Positions 1 to 7,941 of a stretch of DNA of 64,000 nucleotides are shown piece by piece. The stretch is from contig JAUNUH010000001.1 of NCBI GenBank assembly GCA_030538275.1, forward strand, positions 62,001 through 126,000. Direction: 5' to 3'. The translations under genes were made by a program, and so were the position numbers. How positions within the stretch are numbered: the stretch's first letter is position 1; each line of letters starts with the position of its first letter. This stretch comes from Flavobacteriaceae bacterium (GTDB lineage Bacteria; Bacteroidota; Bacteroidia; Flavobacteriales; Weeksellaceae). Below the pieces are notes generated by a model. That model ran no database searches. It worked only from the letters and a program-made list of their open reading frames with translations, and was not told where the DNA came from.

Positions 1-1
1 T

Positions 2-1165
2 CCAGGAAGTTCACAATTTTTTGTTTCGCTAGAAGATAGCTTGATGCGCTTGTTCGGGTCTGAAAAAATCTCTAAACTCATGGACCGTATGGGCCACAAA
101 GATGGAGATGTGTTACAACATTCAATGGTGTCCAAATCCATAGAACGCGCACAAAAAAAGGTAGAAGAAAATAATTTTGGAATCCGAAAAAGACTGTTAG
201 AATATGATGATGTCATGAACAAGCAACGCGAAGTGATTTATACCCGTCGCAAAAATGCTTTGAACGGCGAAAGACTCGATTCAGACATCGCAAACATGAT
301 TTTTGATACCGTGACCGGCATCGTAAACCAACACAAATCAAGTGGAAAATTTGACGAATTCTCTTTAGATTTAATCAAACATTTTACCATGGATTCACCT
401 CTTACAGAAAACGAATTCAGAAGTAAAAACGAAGACGAAGTCGTGCGTGCCGTGTACAAAGCCGCTATGGAAGACTATAAAATCAAAACCAAAACTACCG
501 CAGAAAAAGTATATCCTATAATTGCCAATATTTACGAAAATAACGTTCAGAATTTCAAAAGAATTCAAGTTCCCTTCACCGACGGCGTAAAAACTCTTAC
601 CGTCGTTTCTGATTTGGAAAAAGCGTATGAATCTGAAGGAAAGCAACTTACACGAGATTTCGAAAAAGGAATCACACTGGCACTTATAGACGAACATTGG
701 AAAGAACATTTACGAGATATGGACGATTTGCGCCGCTCTGTACAAAATGTGACTTACGAACAAAAAGACCCGTTGGTGGTGTACAAAGAAGAATCGTTCT
801 ATATGTTCAGAAATATGCTAGACGACATCAACCGCGAAACGATTTCGTTCCTTTTCAAAGGGGAACTCCCTGCACCCGATCCCAGACAGATACAACAGGC
901 TCGTCAACAACGAGATCAGCAAATGCAAGCCGGTAGAGGAGGAGAAAACGGAGAAGCGCCAAACGAATCACAACAAGCACAACAAAATGCCGCCAATCAG
1001 CCACAACAACAGGTAGAAGTTACTGCACCTCGACAAGTGGTGAAAATAGGTCGTAATGAGCGCGTTAGCGTGAGAAACGTTCGCTCTGGAGAGAAAAAAG
1101 AACTGAAATACAAACAAGCAGAACCTATGATCGAATCTGGTGAATGGGTGCTGGTAGATCAATAA
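2..1165 (+). CDS. secA: SecA, preprotein translocase ATPase, 3' part only
   Basis: The reading frame is open from the window edge, so this is the C-terminal ~387 residues of a protein that is normally about 1000 or more residues in Bacteroidota. SecA drives post-translational protein export through SecYEG by ATP hydrolysis. The visible part holds the end of the second nucleotide-binding domain (PGSSQFFVSLEDSLMRLFG), the helical scaffold and wing (KRLLEYDDVMNKQREVIY, a hallmark stretch) and a Gln/Asn-rich linker. The C terminus ends in GEWVLVDQ. The CxCx8CH zinc motif that binds SecB in proteobacterial SecA is absent, as is common in this phylum. A TTG/ATG at 41-46 is internal and not a start. 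Confidence 0.96.
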   Translation, partial: PGSSQFFVSLEDSLMRLFGSEKISKLMDRMGHKDGDVLQHSMVSKSIERAQKKVEENNFGIRKRLLEYDDVMNKQREVIYTRRKNALNGERLDSDIANMIFDTVTGIVNQHKSSGKFDEFSLDLIKHFTMDSPLTENEFRSKNEDEVVRAVYKAAMEDYKIKTKTTAEKVYPIIANIYENNVQNFKRIQVPFTDGVKTLTVVSDLEKAYESEGKQLTRDFEKGITLALIDEHWKEHLRDMDDLRRSVQNVTYEQKDPLVVYKEESFYMFRNMLDDINRETISFLFKGELPAPDPRQIQQARQQRDQQMQAGRGGENGEAPNESQQAQQNAANQPQQQVEVTAPRQVVKIGRNERVSVRNVRSGEKKELKYKQAEPMIESGEWVLVDQ

Positions 1166-1189
1166 AAATTTATTTGTTTTAATTTTTTG

Positions 1190-1350
1190 GGCGGTTCGCA
1201 TCTGGTCAAATAATAATCTAAATTCATTAAAGGTTTATTTGACCAGACGCGACCGTGCTTTCTGCTGCAATCTTTGCCGACCTTTTTTATAGGAATTTTT
1301 TATTGAAAAGTAAGGTCAGCAAAGGATTTACGCGACAATCACTACCGCGA
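1190..1350. repeat. Flavobacterial hairpin repeat, copy A
   Basis: This fills most of the 325-bp gap between secA and the next gene. It opens with GGCGGTTC. A first stem is formed by TCTGGTCAAAT (1201-1211) and ATTTGACCAGA (1237-1247), followed by GACCGTGCTT. A second stem pairs GCCGACCTT (1276-1284) with AAGGTCAGC (1312-1320), and the element closes with GCAAAGGATTT and CAATCACTACCGCGA. The same order of conserved blocks recurs at 30012-30225 with different but still complementary stem bases, so both copies belong to one structured repeat family. No ORF is present in this gap. Confidence 0.75.
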
Positions 1351-1490
1351 GATTGCCAATAGTGAATGCCAACTTCAAATTTGATTTTTGAACTCATATG
1401 TAGAATAAATTATTTTATTAACTAAAAATTTATTCAAAAAATATAGGCGATTCCTATTTTTATTTGTTTTTTTGTGTCAAATAAAATAGG

Positions 1491-1940
1491 ATGTCTGTAC
1501 AAATTGCAATTACCCAAATCAAGGAAGATTCATTTCAACTCAAAAATGAAATACAACCCATAGAAGACCCAATGCAAATGCGATTTGGGATTGATTTTGG
1601 ATTCAATATCAACGAAGAAAAACAACTTTTTGAGATAAAAACCCTAATTACCCTCAACGACGAAAAACATAATGAAAAACTATTGGATTTCAAAAGTTCA
1701 ATGACTTTCTTGATTGATGGAATGAAAGAAGTTTATCAAAAATACGATAATGGAACCTTTGATTTTAAAAATCAATTGATGGAATTTTTGTTACAAACCA
1801 ATATTTCTACAGTACGCGGAATGTTGGTAACAAGATTGCAAAATACCGCCTTGAACGCTTTTTATATTCCGATTTTTGACGTGAAACAAATGATGGAACA
1901 AATGAAAAATCGTTCCAATAATTCAGTTCAGGGACAATAA
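1491..1940 (+). CDS. SecB-like chaperone family protein
   Basis: A 149-residue protein with no signal peptide. The stretch ISTVRGMLVTRLQNTALNAF near residues 104-123 matches the conserved C-terminal part of SecB-like proteins, where a helix with an RG motif precedes a buried strand. SecB-type proteins hold unfolded clients and deliver them to SecA or protect toxins and antitoxins. The length is typical of the family. It lies 325 bp downstream of secA with a hairpin repeat between, so co-transcription is uncertain. The start is ATG after a TATTTTTATTTG run. No TA partner is seen nearby. Family assignment is from motif recognition only. Confidence 0.6.
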   Translation: MSVQIAITQIKEDSFQLKNEIQPIEDPMQMRFGIDFGFNINEEKQLFEIKTLITLNDEKHNEKLLDFKSSMTFLIDGMKEVYQKYDNGTFDFKNQLMEFLLQTNISTVRGMLVTRLQNTALNAFYIPIFDVKQMMEQMKNRSNNSVQGQ

Positions 1941-1982
1941 AACCTCTATTACCCTGAATTTAAAATTCCAAACAGAATTTAT

Positions 1983-2498
1983 TTAAAATTGTGCATGTAC
2001 ATCTGATTGTAACTTGAGCATGGCAGCATCTGTAGCTGCAGCTCCATCCAAAGATTTACGTATGATTTCGGCTTGAAATGCACTCACATCATCTGGATTT
2101 GAAATGGATTGCCTACATTGTCTCACAAAATTCTGAGTCGTATTTTTGGCCGAAAAAATAATTTTCCAAGTTTCAGGATCGACATAAAGTTGTTGACTCA
2201 AATTATAATCAAACTCTTCTTGAATGGCATTTACCAAAGAATATTCATAGGCATCTGCAGAGTCTGGCAATGCCACACGTCTTACAAGATTTGTCGGGCG
2301 TATTCTTTCCAGAAATAAAGCCATTCTTTCATAGGCCTGTAACTTTTGAGGTGTTAAAATTTCCCTGTCCTTTAACTGCAGTTCCAATCGGCGCCTTGCC
2401 GTTTCTTCTGCAAAGAATTTTTCTATCAGCATATAAAAAATACCTCCCAGCACCAGCATAGGGAGCAGATATTTCAGGATTTCAAATATGTCGTTCAT
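1983..2498 (-). CDS. Conserved membrane-anchored protein, function unknown
   Basis: A 171-residue protein with one N-terminal membrane helix (residues ~8-28, LKYLLPMLVLGGIFYMLIEK), then a charged helix and a soluble domain. The stretch AYERMALFLERIRPTNLVRR and the tail ending SDVHAQF resemble a short uncharacterised family common in Flavobacteriia, possibly of the DUF7935 type. The helix-then-coil layout suggests an inner-membrane protein with a cytoplasmic domain. It converges with the SecB-like gene (42-bp gap). No enzymatic motif is visible and no function is assigned. Confidence 0.6.
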   Translation of the reverse strand: MNDIFEILKYLLPMLVLGGIFYMLIEKFFAEETARRRLELQLKDREILTPQKLQAYERMALFLERIRPTNLVRRVALPDSADAYEYSLVNAIQEEFDYNLSQQLYVDPETWKIIFSAKNTTQNFVRQCRQSISNPDDVSAFQAEIIRKSLDGAAATDAAMLKLQSDVHAQF

Positions 2499-2760
2499 TC
2501 GATTTTATAATTCAATCAATATTGAACAAAAATAATTGCTTCGATTCAGAATTCCTATTTAATTCCAAAAATTTGTCTTTTTAAAATAGGATTATCGCCT
2601 ACTTTTCCAGTTTCTATCAATAGTGGTCATCATAAGCCTTTTTGTAACCTGCTAGAAAAGAAGCCAAAATTAAAAATAATAAGAAATTATTAGCTCACTC
2701 AAAATTATGATAGTTTAATTCCAGAAACAAAACATTTCGTTAAACGGTAAAATAAAAAAA

Positions 2761-2913
2761 AACGCCACCATCAAACAGCTCAACCACAGCTCTTCCCAAC
2801 CCGTTTATGCTTCGATTACGATCAGCACAAGCCTGGGCATTGCTACCTATCTCACAAATGTAAACGGCAATCCCTACCAGTTTTTCTTGAATTTGCCAAA
2901 GTCATGGAATTGA
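2761..2913 (+). pseudogene. Rhs/YD-repeat core remnant
   Basis: This sits in a gap of about 480 bp with no intact gene; 2499-2760 shows nothing recognisable. The plus frame reads ...SLGIATYLTNVNGNPYQFF, then LNLP, then diverges and stops at 2911. This is close to the Rhs core signature found in flavobacterial Rhs proteins (DHLGSxTYLTDxNGxPYQFF, LNLPFGE). The upstream DNA around 2815-2835 looks like a scrambled form of the codons for the expected Asp-His-Leu-Gly. The fragment is about 50 codons, has no start and no repeats on either side, and is of a different sub-type from the intact Rhs gene at 35913-42761. I read it as a decayed gene fragment. Confidence 0.5.
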
Positions 2914-2979
2914 TAAATTCAAGGTTATTTTTGAATAATTTCCAAAATATTCCTTTCAAATTCTTTAAATTTACCAAAT

Positions 2980-3612
2980 ATGAAAGAATTATTAGACCAG
3001 CACTTCGGATATTTGTTCAGCGATGACTTATTGGATGAAATTGCCAAATCAGGAAAACTCATGAATTTTTCTGCGGGTGACGAAATAATTGGATACGGAC
3101 AACCTTTCCTATATATCCCATTGCTTTTGACGGGGGCAGTGAAAATAATGCGTGAAGATGAGCACGGAAATGAATTGTTATTATATTTTTTGGAAAGAGG
3201 AGATACCTGTGCTACAACCCTGAACAGCGGATTTGGAAAAGTGCAAAGTGAAATTCGTGCCGAAGCTGAAACCAATACTCAAATCGTACTGATACCATTA
3301 GAAAAACTTGAAGTTTGGATTTGCCAATATCCCGAATGGCGCAAGTTTGTGCTGGACAGTTATCAACAAAGAATTAATGAATTGCAAGAAGTTGTAGAAG
3401 TTCTTGCTTTTCAACAACTTGACCAGAGATTAAATAATTATCTTAGAGACAAAGCAATGGTAACGGGTAATACTTCTTTGTTTGTTACCCATCAAGAAAT
3501 TGCAAGAGATTTGAATTCGTCGAGGGTTGTTATTTCTAGAATGTTGAAAAAACTCGAAAATCAAGGAATTCTCAAAATTGGTCGAAGCCATATTGAGCTT
3601 CTGAATTTTTGA
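2980..3612 (+). CDS. Crp/Fnr family transcriptional regulator
   Basis: A 210-residue regulator with an N-terminal cyclic-nucleotide-binding-like beta barrel (about 20-115) and a C-terminal winged helix (about 140-205). The recognition region HQEIARDLNSSRVVISRMLK is a clear HTH_Crp segment. There is no Cys cluster for an Fe-S centre of the Fnr type, and the cAMP phosphate-binding Arg-Ser motif is not evident, so the ligand is unknown. It is followed 40 bp downstream by a rhodanese lipoprotein. In Flavobacteriia such pairs often belong to sulfur-handling genes, which is an inference from context. Confidence 0.85.
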   Translation: MKELLDQHFGYLFSDDLLDEIAKSGKLMNFSAGDEIIGYGQPFLYIPLLLTGAVKIMREDEHGNELLLYFLERGDTCATTLNSGFGKVQSEIRAEAETNTQIVLIPLEKLEVWICQYPEWRKFVLDSYQQRINELQEVVEVLAFQQLDQRLNNYLRDKAMVTGNTSLFVTHQEIARDLNSSRVVISRMLKKLENQGILKIGRSHIELLNF

Positions 3613-3652
3613 TTTATTTCATCTACCTTTGTATTTATCAAAAAAAATAGAA

Positions 3653-4036
3653 ATGAATACAAATTATTGGTTGGTTTTGCTCTTTTTGTCAATAAGTTTT
3701 TCATGTCAACCCAAAGCACAGTCAAATGTGGTGGATGTAGTATCTGTAACAGAATTTGAGCAGAGAATAACTGAACCAAATGTTCAAATAATCGATGCCA
3801 GAACTGCCAAAGAATATACAGATGGTCATATTGAAAATGCACAGAATATGGATGTGTTACAAATCGAAAATTTCAGAACTGAAATTCAAAAATTAGATAA
3901 AGAAAAGCCGGTTTTGGTGTACTGTAAATCTGGAAAAAGAAGCCAGAAGGCCTCTCAAATATTAGAAGAAGAGGGATTCACCAAAGTAATTGATTTGAAG
4001 GGCGGTTATAATGCTTGGCAGAAAAATCAAGAATAA
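3653..4036 (+). CDS. Rhodanese-domain lipoprotein
   Basis: The start is the ATG at 3653, which gives a lipoprotein signal (MNTNYWLVLLFLSISFSC, Cys18). An upstream TTG is in frame but adds a hydrophilic stub that would spoil the signal. The mature part is one rhodanese domain with active-site loop CKSGKRS and the family motifs DARTAKEYTDGHIENA and GGYNAWQ. The Cys would carry a persulfide during sulfur transfer in the periplasm or at the outer membrane. A TACCTTTG box at 3624-3631 fits the Bacteroidota -7 element, so the gene may have its own promoter in addition to the Crp/Fnr gene ahead of it. Confidence 0.85.
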   Translation: MNTNYWLVLLFLSISFSCQPKAQSNVVDVVSVTEFEQRITEPNVQIIDARTAKEYTDGHIENAQNMDVLQIENFRTEIQKLDKEKPVLVYCKSGKRSQKASQILEEEGFTKVIDLKGGYNAWQKNQE

Positions 4037-4060
4037 ATATCTTTCAAATCCAAAATCAAA

Positions 4061-4098
4061 AAAGCCTCTTTGTCATTCAAAACAGAAGAGGCTTTTTT
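4061..4098. terminator. Bidirectional intrinsic terminator
   Basis: AAAGCCTCTT (4061-4070) pairs with AAGAGGCTTT (4086-4095), followed by a T run on the plus strand and preceded by an A run that serves the minus strand. It lies between the convergent rhodanese and DPP IV genes. Confidence 0.85.
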
Positions 4099-4116
4099 CT
4101 AGAATTTATAGAAGTT

Positions 4117-6240
4117 TTATTGATTATTTTCTACAATATATTCCGCTATTTTCTCGATTAGATTCACGCGGTCTTTTCCTCTCACATTGTGTTCGTGTCC
4201 GGGATAGGAGAAAAAATCTACTTGTTTGTTGTGATCCACAGCCGCTTTCAACAAACTCATACTATGCTGCGGAACCACCACAGGGTCAACGCTTCCAGTA
4301 ATTAAAAGTAATTTTCCATTCAGGTTTTGGATATAATTTGAAACTCGTGATTTCTCGTAACCTTCGTGATTTTCTTGTGGCGTATCCATATATCTTTCAC
4401 CATACATTACTTCATAATATTTCCAATCTATTACAGGGCCTCCAGCCACGGCAGTAGTAAATGATCCCGGTGAGCGCAGCATCAAGCTAGAAGCCATAAA
4501 TCCGCCATAGCTCCAACCATGAATTGCCATTCGAGATGCGTCCACATAACTCAATGATTTCAAGTATTCTACACCTTTTAATTGGTCTTTAAGTTCCAAT
4601 TCACCCAATTGTCTGTGGATTCCGCTTTCAAATTCAAAACCGCGATGGGCTGTTCCACGATTATCCAAGGTAAAAACTATATAATCATTGAGCGTAGAAA
4701 ACGCTGGTAACCACATAGATGCGCCGCCCAAATAGGAATTTGTAACCAATTGCGCATGTGGGCCACCATACACATATATCAGTACAGGATATTTTTTGGT
4801 TGGATCAAAATCGGCAGGTTTCATGATGATTCCGTGCAGTTTTTTTCCATCTTCTGCTATGATATCAACAAATTCTTGTGTACCTATTCGGTAATCGGCA
4901 AGAGGATTTTTTGATTTTTGAATTGAAGTAATTTTCCCTGTTTCTGTATTTATTATTTGGGTTTCTCCTGCCACATTTAAGCTGCTGTATCGATCGATCA
5001 AATATTTTCCATTTTTGCTCAACTGGGATTGGTGCGAGCCAGATTGTGGCGTTAATTTGGTGAATTTTTTGTTTTTGATATGTACTTTATAGGTATGATT
5101 TTCTCGTGCATCTGGTCCTGTTCCGCTTATAAAAACGTGCTCAACTTTCTCATCAAATCCCAAAACTTCATGTACAACCCATTCAAAGTTGGTGAGCTGA
5201 TTTTTCAATTTACCAGATGTATTATAGTGATACAAATTCATAAATCCGTCCTTTTCACTGAACCATAAAAAATCTGTTTTTGAATTGGGTAAGAATACGG
5301 CATCTTTTTCTGGTTCTACCCATTTGTTATTGGATTCAGACAAAACCGTTCGTACTTTATTACCTGTATTTACGTCATATAAATTTAAATCATATCGCGT
5401 TGTTGAGCGATTAATTTCTGCAATCAACACATATTTTTCGTCGGGTGTCCATGTGAGATTTGTTAAATATCGGTGGTCTGATGTATCGATATTCAACATG
5501 ATTTTTTTATTATTTTTAATATCATAAATTCCTACCGCCGCAATCTCACTTCCTTGTCCAGCCATTGGATATTTGATAGGAGTTGCCGATGCTGGATAGG
5601 TAGATTCGTCAACCAACGGATATTCGCTCACCAGACTTTCATCTTTTTGATAAAATGCGATAAAATTACTTTCAGGACTCCAGAAAATTCCTTTCGAAAT
5701 TCCGTATTCTGAACGTGCAATCGCTTGCCCAGAAACAATATTTCTATTGGTTTCTTGGGTTATTGCAATTTTATTATTCAAGCCAGAGGCAAAAAATAAA
5801 TTATTATCTAGGGTAAACGCAACATGATTGAAATTGGGTGAAATTTCGATATTTTCGGCATTTTCGTCGAAAGTCAGGGTAAATCTATCATTCAACTGAA
5901 AATCAATTATTTCAAGTGAATTTTTGTATTGAAATCCAAATAAATTTTCTTTGATATTTTTGAGTGAAGGAAATCTATTGAGCTGAGGATAAGCCTTTTG
6001 AAAATCGGTTAAACTGTATTTTGAAGTTTCTTTGCCAGATGCAGCGTCAAAGAATACCAAATGATTATCTACCACATACATATAGGAATTGCCCGAGTTC
6101 AGCCAGCGAATCGATTCCAAGGTTTCTGGATACAAACCTTTCCAGTAACCCAATGTAGCATCTTCCAGCGTTAAAGTTTTGTTTTGCCCAAAGCCACAAA
6201 ATAAGGCAAAGAGAAAAATCAAGGCGAAATTTTTTTTCAT
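4117..6240 (-). CDS. S9 family peptidase, dipeptidyl peptidase IV type
   Basis: A 707-residue secreted serine peptidase that removes Xaa-Pro/Ala dipeptides from peptide N termini. It starts with a signal peptide (MKKNFALIFLFALFCGFGQ), followed by an eight-bladed DPP IV beta-propeller (about 40-460) and an alpha/beta-hydrolase domain (about 470-705). The catalytic triad is visible as S577 in GWSYGG, D652 in SVDPVV and H682 in PGHEHNV. Length and order match bacterial DPP IV (~700-720 aa). It stands alone between convergent and divergent neighbours and is likely periplasmic, serving peptide use. Confidence 0.93.
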   Translation of the reverse strand: MKKNFALIFLFALFCGFGQNKTLTLEDATLGYWKGLYPETLESIRWLNSGNSYMYVVDNHLVFFDAASGKETSKYSLTDFQKAYPQLNRFPSLKNIKENLFGFQYKNSLEIIDFQLNDRFTLTFDENAENIEISPNFNHVAFTLDNNLFFASGLNNKIAITQETNRNIVSGQAIARSEYGISKGIFWSPESNFIAFYQKDESLVSEYPLVDESTYPASATPIKYPMAGQGSEIAAVGIYDIKNNKKIMLNIDTSDHRYLTNLTWTPDEKYVLIAEINRSTTRYDLNLYDVNTGNKVRTVLSESNNKWVEPEKDAVFLPNSKTDFLWFSEKDGFMNLYHYNTSGKLKNQLTNFEWVVHEVLGFDEKVEHVFISGTGPDARENHTYKVHIKNKKFTKLTPQSGSHQSQLSKNGKYLIDRYSSLNVAGETQIINTETGKITSIQKSKNPLADYRIGTQEFVDIIAEDGKKLHGIIMKPADFDPTKKYPVLIYVYGGPHAQLVTNSYLGGASMWLPAFSTLNDYIVFTLDNRGTAHRGFEFESGIHRQLGELELKDQLKGVEYLKSLSYVDASRMAIHGWSYGGFMASSLMLRSPGSFTTAVAGGPVIDWKYYEVMYGERYMDTPQENHEGYEKSRVSNYIQNLNGKLLLITGSVDPVVVPQHSMSLLKAAVDHNKQVDFFSYPGHEHNVRGKDRVNLIEKIAEYIVENNQ

Positions 6241-6312
6241 TTATTTTCTAATTATTTGATCTAAGATTAATTTAAGCTCTAAATTTACATAACTTATCGA
6301 AACTTTATAGGG

Positions 6313-6654
6313 ATGATTCAAATTTATCATAATCCAAGATGCAGCAAAAGTAGGGAGGCGCTGGATTTATTAAGAAATAAAAATGTAGATTTTGAAGAAA
6401 TTCATTATTTGAAAGTAGGCTTATCACTAGAAGAATTGAAAAATATTTTGCAAAAATTGGATATGAAACCTATGCATCTTGTTCGATCCAAAGAAAAAAT
6501 ATGGCAAGAAGAATTTGCCGGTAAAAATCTATCTGAAGACGAGATAATCAATGCTATGATTCTGTATCCACAGTTGATGGAAAGGCCTGTTGTAATACAT
6601 AATCAAAAAGCTGTTATTGCACGTCCGGCAGAAAAAATGGATGAAATTCTATGA
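6313..6654 (+). CDS. arsC: ArsC-family arsenate reductase (glutaredoxin-type)
   Basis: A 113-residue protein of the Spx/ArsC fold. The catalytic Cys is in NPRCSKSR near residue 10, and the downstream arginine region (LVRSKE, ERPVV, RPAE) matches the oxyanion-binding Arg residues of glutaredoxin-dependent arsenate reductases. Reaction: arsenate to arsenite using glutathione/glutaredoxin or another thiol system. No arsR or arsB is adjacent, so it may be a housekeeping YfgD-like paralogue rather than part of an ars operon. Its TGA abuts the stop codon of the convergent PspC gene with no gap. Confidence 0.85.
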   Translation: MIQIYHNPRCSKSREALDLLRNKNVDFEEIHYLKVGLSLEELKNILQKLDMKPMHLVRSKEKIWQEEFAGKNLSEDEIINAMILYPQLMERPVVIHNQKAVIARPAEKMDEIL

Positions 6655-6849
6655 TTATGATCTTTTTGGCATAATCAACCATAGAATTATGTAAACAATG
6701 GTACCGGGAAAAGCTGCGCTCAACACCGAAACTACCAGATAAACAATTCTGAAAATTGTAATATCCCATCCAAAATATTCTGCAATTCCTGCACAAACAC
6801 CTCCAATCATTCTGTGATTCGAGCGATGTAATTTATTCTGTGTTTCCAT
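6655..6849 (-). CDS. PspC domain small membrane protein
   Basis: 64 residues covering a single PspC domain: HRMIGGVCAGIAEYFGWD followed by a hydrophobic helix (IVYLVVSVLSAAFPGTIVYIILW) and a basic end. PspC proteins sense or signal envelope stress in the phage-shock response; isolated PspC domains are common in Bacteroidota with unknown partners. No pspA is nearby. The gene is tail-to-tail with arsC with adjacent stop codons. Confidence 0.85.
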   Translation of the reverse strand: METQNKLHRSNHRMIGGVCAGIAEYFGWDITIFRIVYLVVSVLSAAFPGTIVYIILWLIMPKRS

Positions 6850-6915
6850 ACTTAATAGGTATTTTTAATTTAAAAAAAGTTACAGAATAGAAAAGATATT
6901 TTGAAATAATTATTG

Positions 6916-7620
6916 TTAAATTCCCATCAAATCTGTACCTGGTTCAATTTCAAAAGCTGGAATATTTTTTTTGAAAACACGTGTGGTATGACTTCCTTCT
7001 ACGCTGAGTTTTTCGTTTTTTGCACGAATCCAATTCCCCTCACGAATTCCCAAAACCGTAATATTATTTTGGGTCAAAAACTCTAGAATCCGTGTTTCTC
7101 TGGTTTCGCCTTTGTGCGTAGAATCTGGATCTGGATCCAGATAATGTGGATTGATATTGAATGGAATAATTCCCAGGGTGTCAAATGAAGGTGGGTAAAC
7201 AATAGGCATATCATTGGTGGTTTTCATATTGATTCCTGCAATATTACTGCCTGCAGAAGTGCCGAGATATGGCATTCCGTTTTCTATTTTTTCTTTTAAA
7301 ATTTGCCATAAATTAAACTCGTAGAGTTGTTTTACCAATAAAAATGTATTTCCGCCACCAGTAAAAACGCCTTTGCAATTGCGCAGTGCGTGGGCAGGAT
7401 CATCCAGGGTATGCAAACCTTGAACTTGAATGCCAATGCTAGCAAAAAATGCTGAAACCTTTTGGGTATATTCGTCATGGGAAATTCCTGAGGGACGTGC
7501 GTAAGGAATAAAAATTATTTCTTTAATTTCATCAAAAAGTTCCTGAATATGCGCCTTCAAATATTCTAAAAATCCACTACCGTGAAGAGTGGAAGTACTT
7601 GCGAGCAAAAAATTTTTCAT
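6916..7620 (-). CDS. pepE: Dipeptidase E (peptidase S51)
   Basis: 234 residues from the ATG at 7620 (MKNFLLASTS); a TTG two codons upstream is not needed. Peptidase E hydrolyses Asp-Xaa dipeptides in the cytoplasm. The nucleophile elbow is GTSAGSN, preceded by FTGGGNTF, and the conserved His is in NINPHYLDPD, all as in Salmonella PepE. Length is standard (~230). It is a stand-alone gene divergent from the cobalamin riboswitch. Confusion with the related cyanophycinase is unlikely given the length and motifs. Confidence 0.92.
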   Translation of the reverse strand: MKNFLLASTSTLHGSGFLEYLKAHIQELFDEIKEIIFIPYARPSGISHDEYTQKVSAFFASIGIQVQGLHTLDDPAHALRNCKGVFTGGGNTFLLVKQLYEFNLWQILKEKIENGMPYLGTSAGSNIAGINMKTTNDMPIVYPPSFDTLGIIPFNINPHYLDPDPDSTHKGETRETRILEFLTQNNITVLGIREGNWIRAKNEKLSVEGSHTTRVFKKNIPAFEIEPGTDLMGI

Positions 7621-7722
7621 ATTCAAATATACGCATACAAACTATAAAATGCACGAAAATAGAGGATTCTGATTTTTTTTCTGAAAAAATGTAATTTCTA
7701 TTACGAATTAAGATTTAATTAT

Positions 7723-7730
7723 TACATTTG
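7723..7730 (+). promoter_or_regulatory. -7 promoter element ahead of the B12 riboswitch
   Basis: TACATTTG matches the Bacteroidota TAnnTTTG -7 box and lies just before the aptamer, placing transcription start near 7737. A clear -33 TTTG is not obvious, so the call rests on the -7 box and on position. Confidence 0.5.
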
Positions 7731-7736
7731 CTGCCA

Positions 7737-7896
7737 ATATGGTGTTCCGAAAATCGGAATGAAAAGGGAAAGCGGTTTAATTCCGCTGCTGTACCCGCAA
7801 CTGTATGTTTCATATATAGATTTTTTAATCTTTGCCACTGTTTATTCAGAATAAATGGGAAGGCCAAAAAATCGAAACGAGCCAGGAGACCTGCCA
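7737..7896 (+). promoter_or_regulatory. Cobalamin (B12) riboswitch aptamer
   Basis: The conserved blocks of the AdoCbl class are present in order: GGTGTTCCG with AATCGGAATGAAAAGGGAA, CCGCTGCTGTACCCGCAACTG, GCCACTG, ATGGGAAGG and the B12 box GCCAGGAGACCTGCC (7881-7895). The leader lies immediately upstream of btuB, its usual target. Binding of cobalamin is expected to reduce expression of the receptor and of the downstream surface protein. Confidence 0.95.
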
Positions 7897-7941
7897 TATA
7901 AGTATAATTTGTAAAACCTTCGGGACAAAAGGTTGGCAGGT
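7889..7941 (+). promoter_or_regulatory. Riboswitch expression platform, translational
   Basis: ACCTGCCA in the B12 box (7889-7896) is complementary to TGGCAGGT (7934-7941), which ends one base before the btuB ATG. Inside it, AACCTT (7915-7920) pairs with AAGGTT (7929-7934), covering the purine-rich ribosome-binding stretch. There is no T run after the hairpin. This suggests control of translation start rather than termination: the B12 box can pair either in the aptamer or with the start region. Confidence 0.6.

Noticed and set aside
6655..6849. Possible functional link between arsC and the PspC gene because their stops touch
   Set aside because: They are convergent; adjacency of stop codons alone does not indicate shared function.
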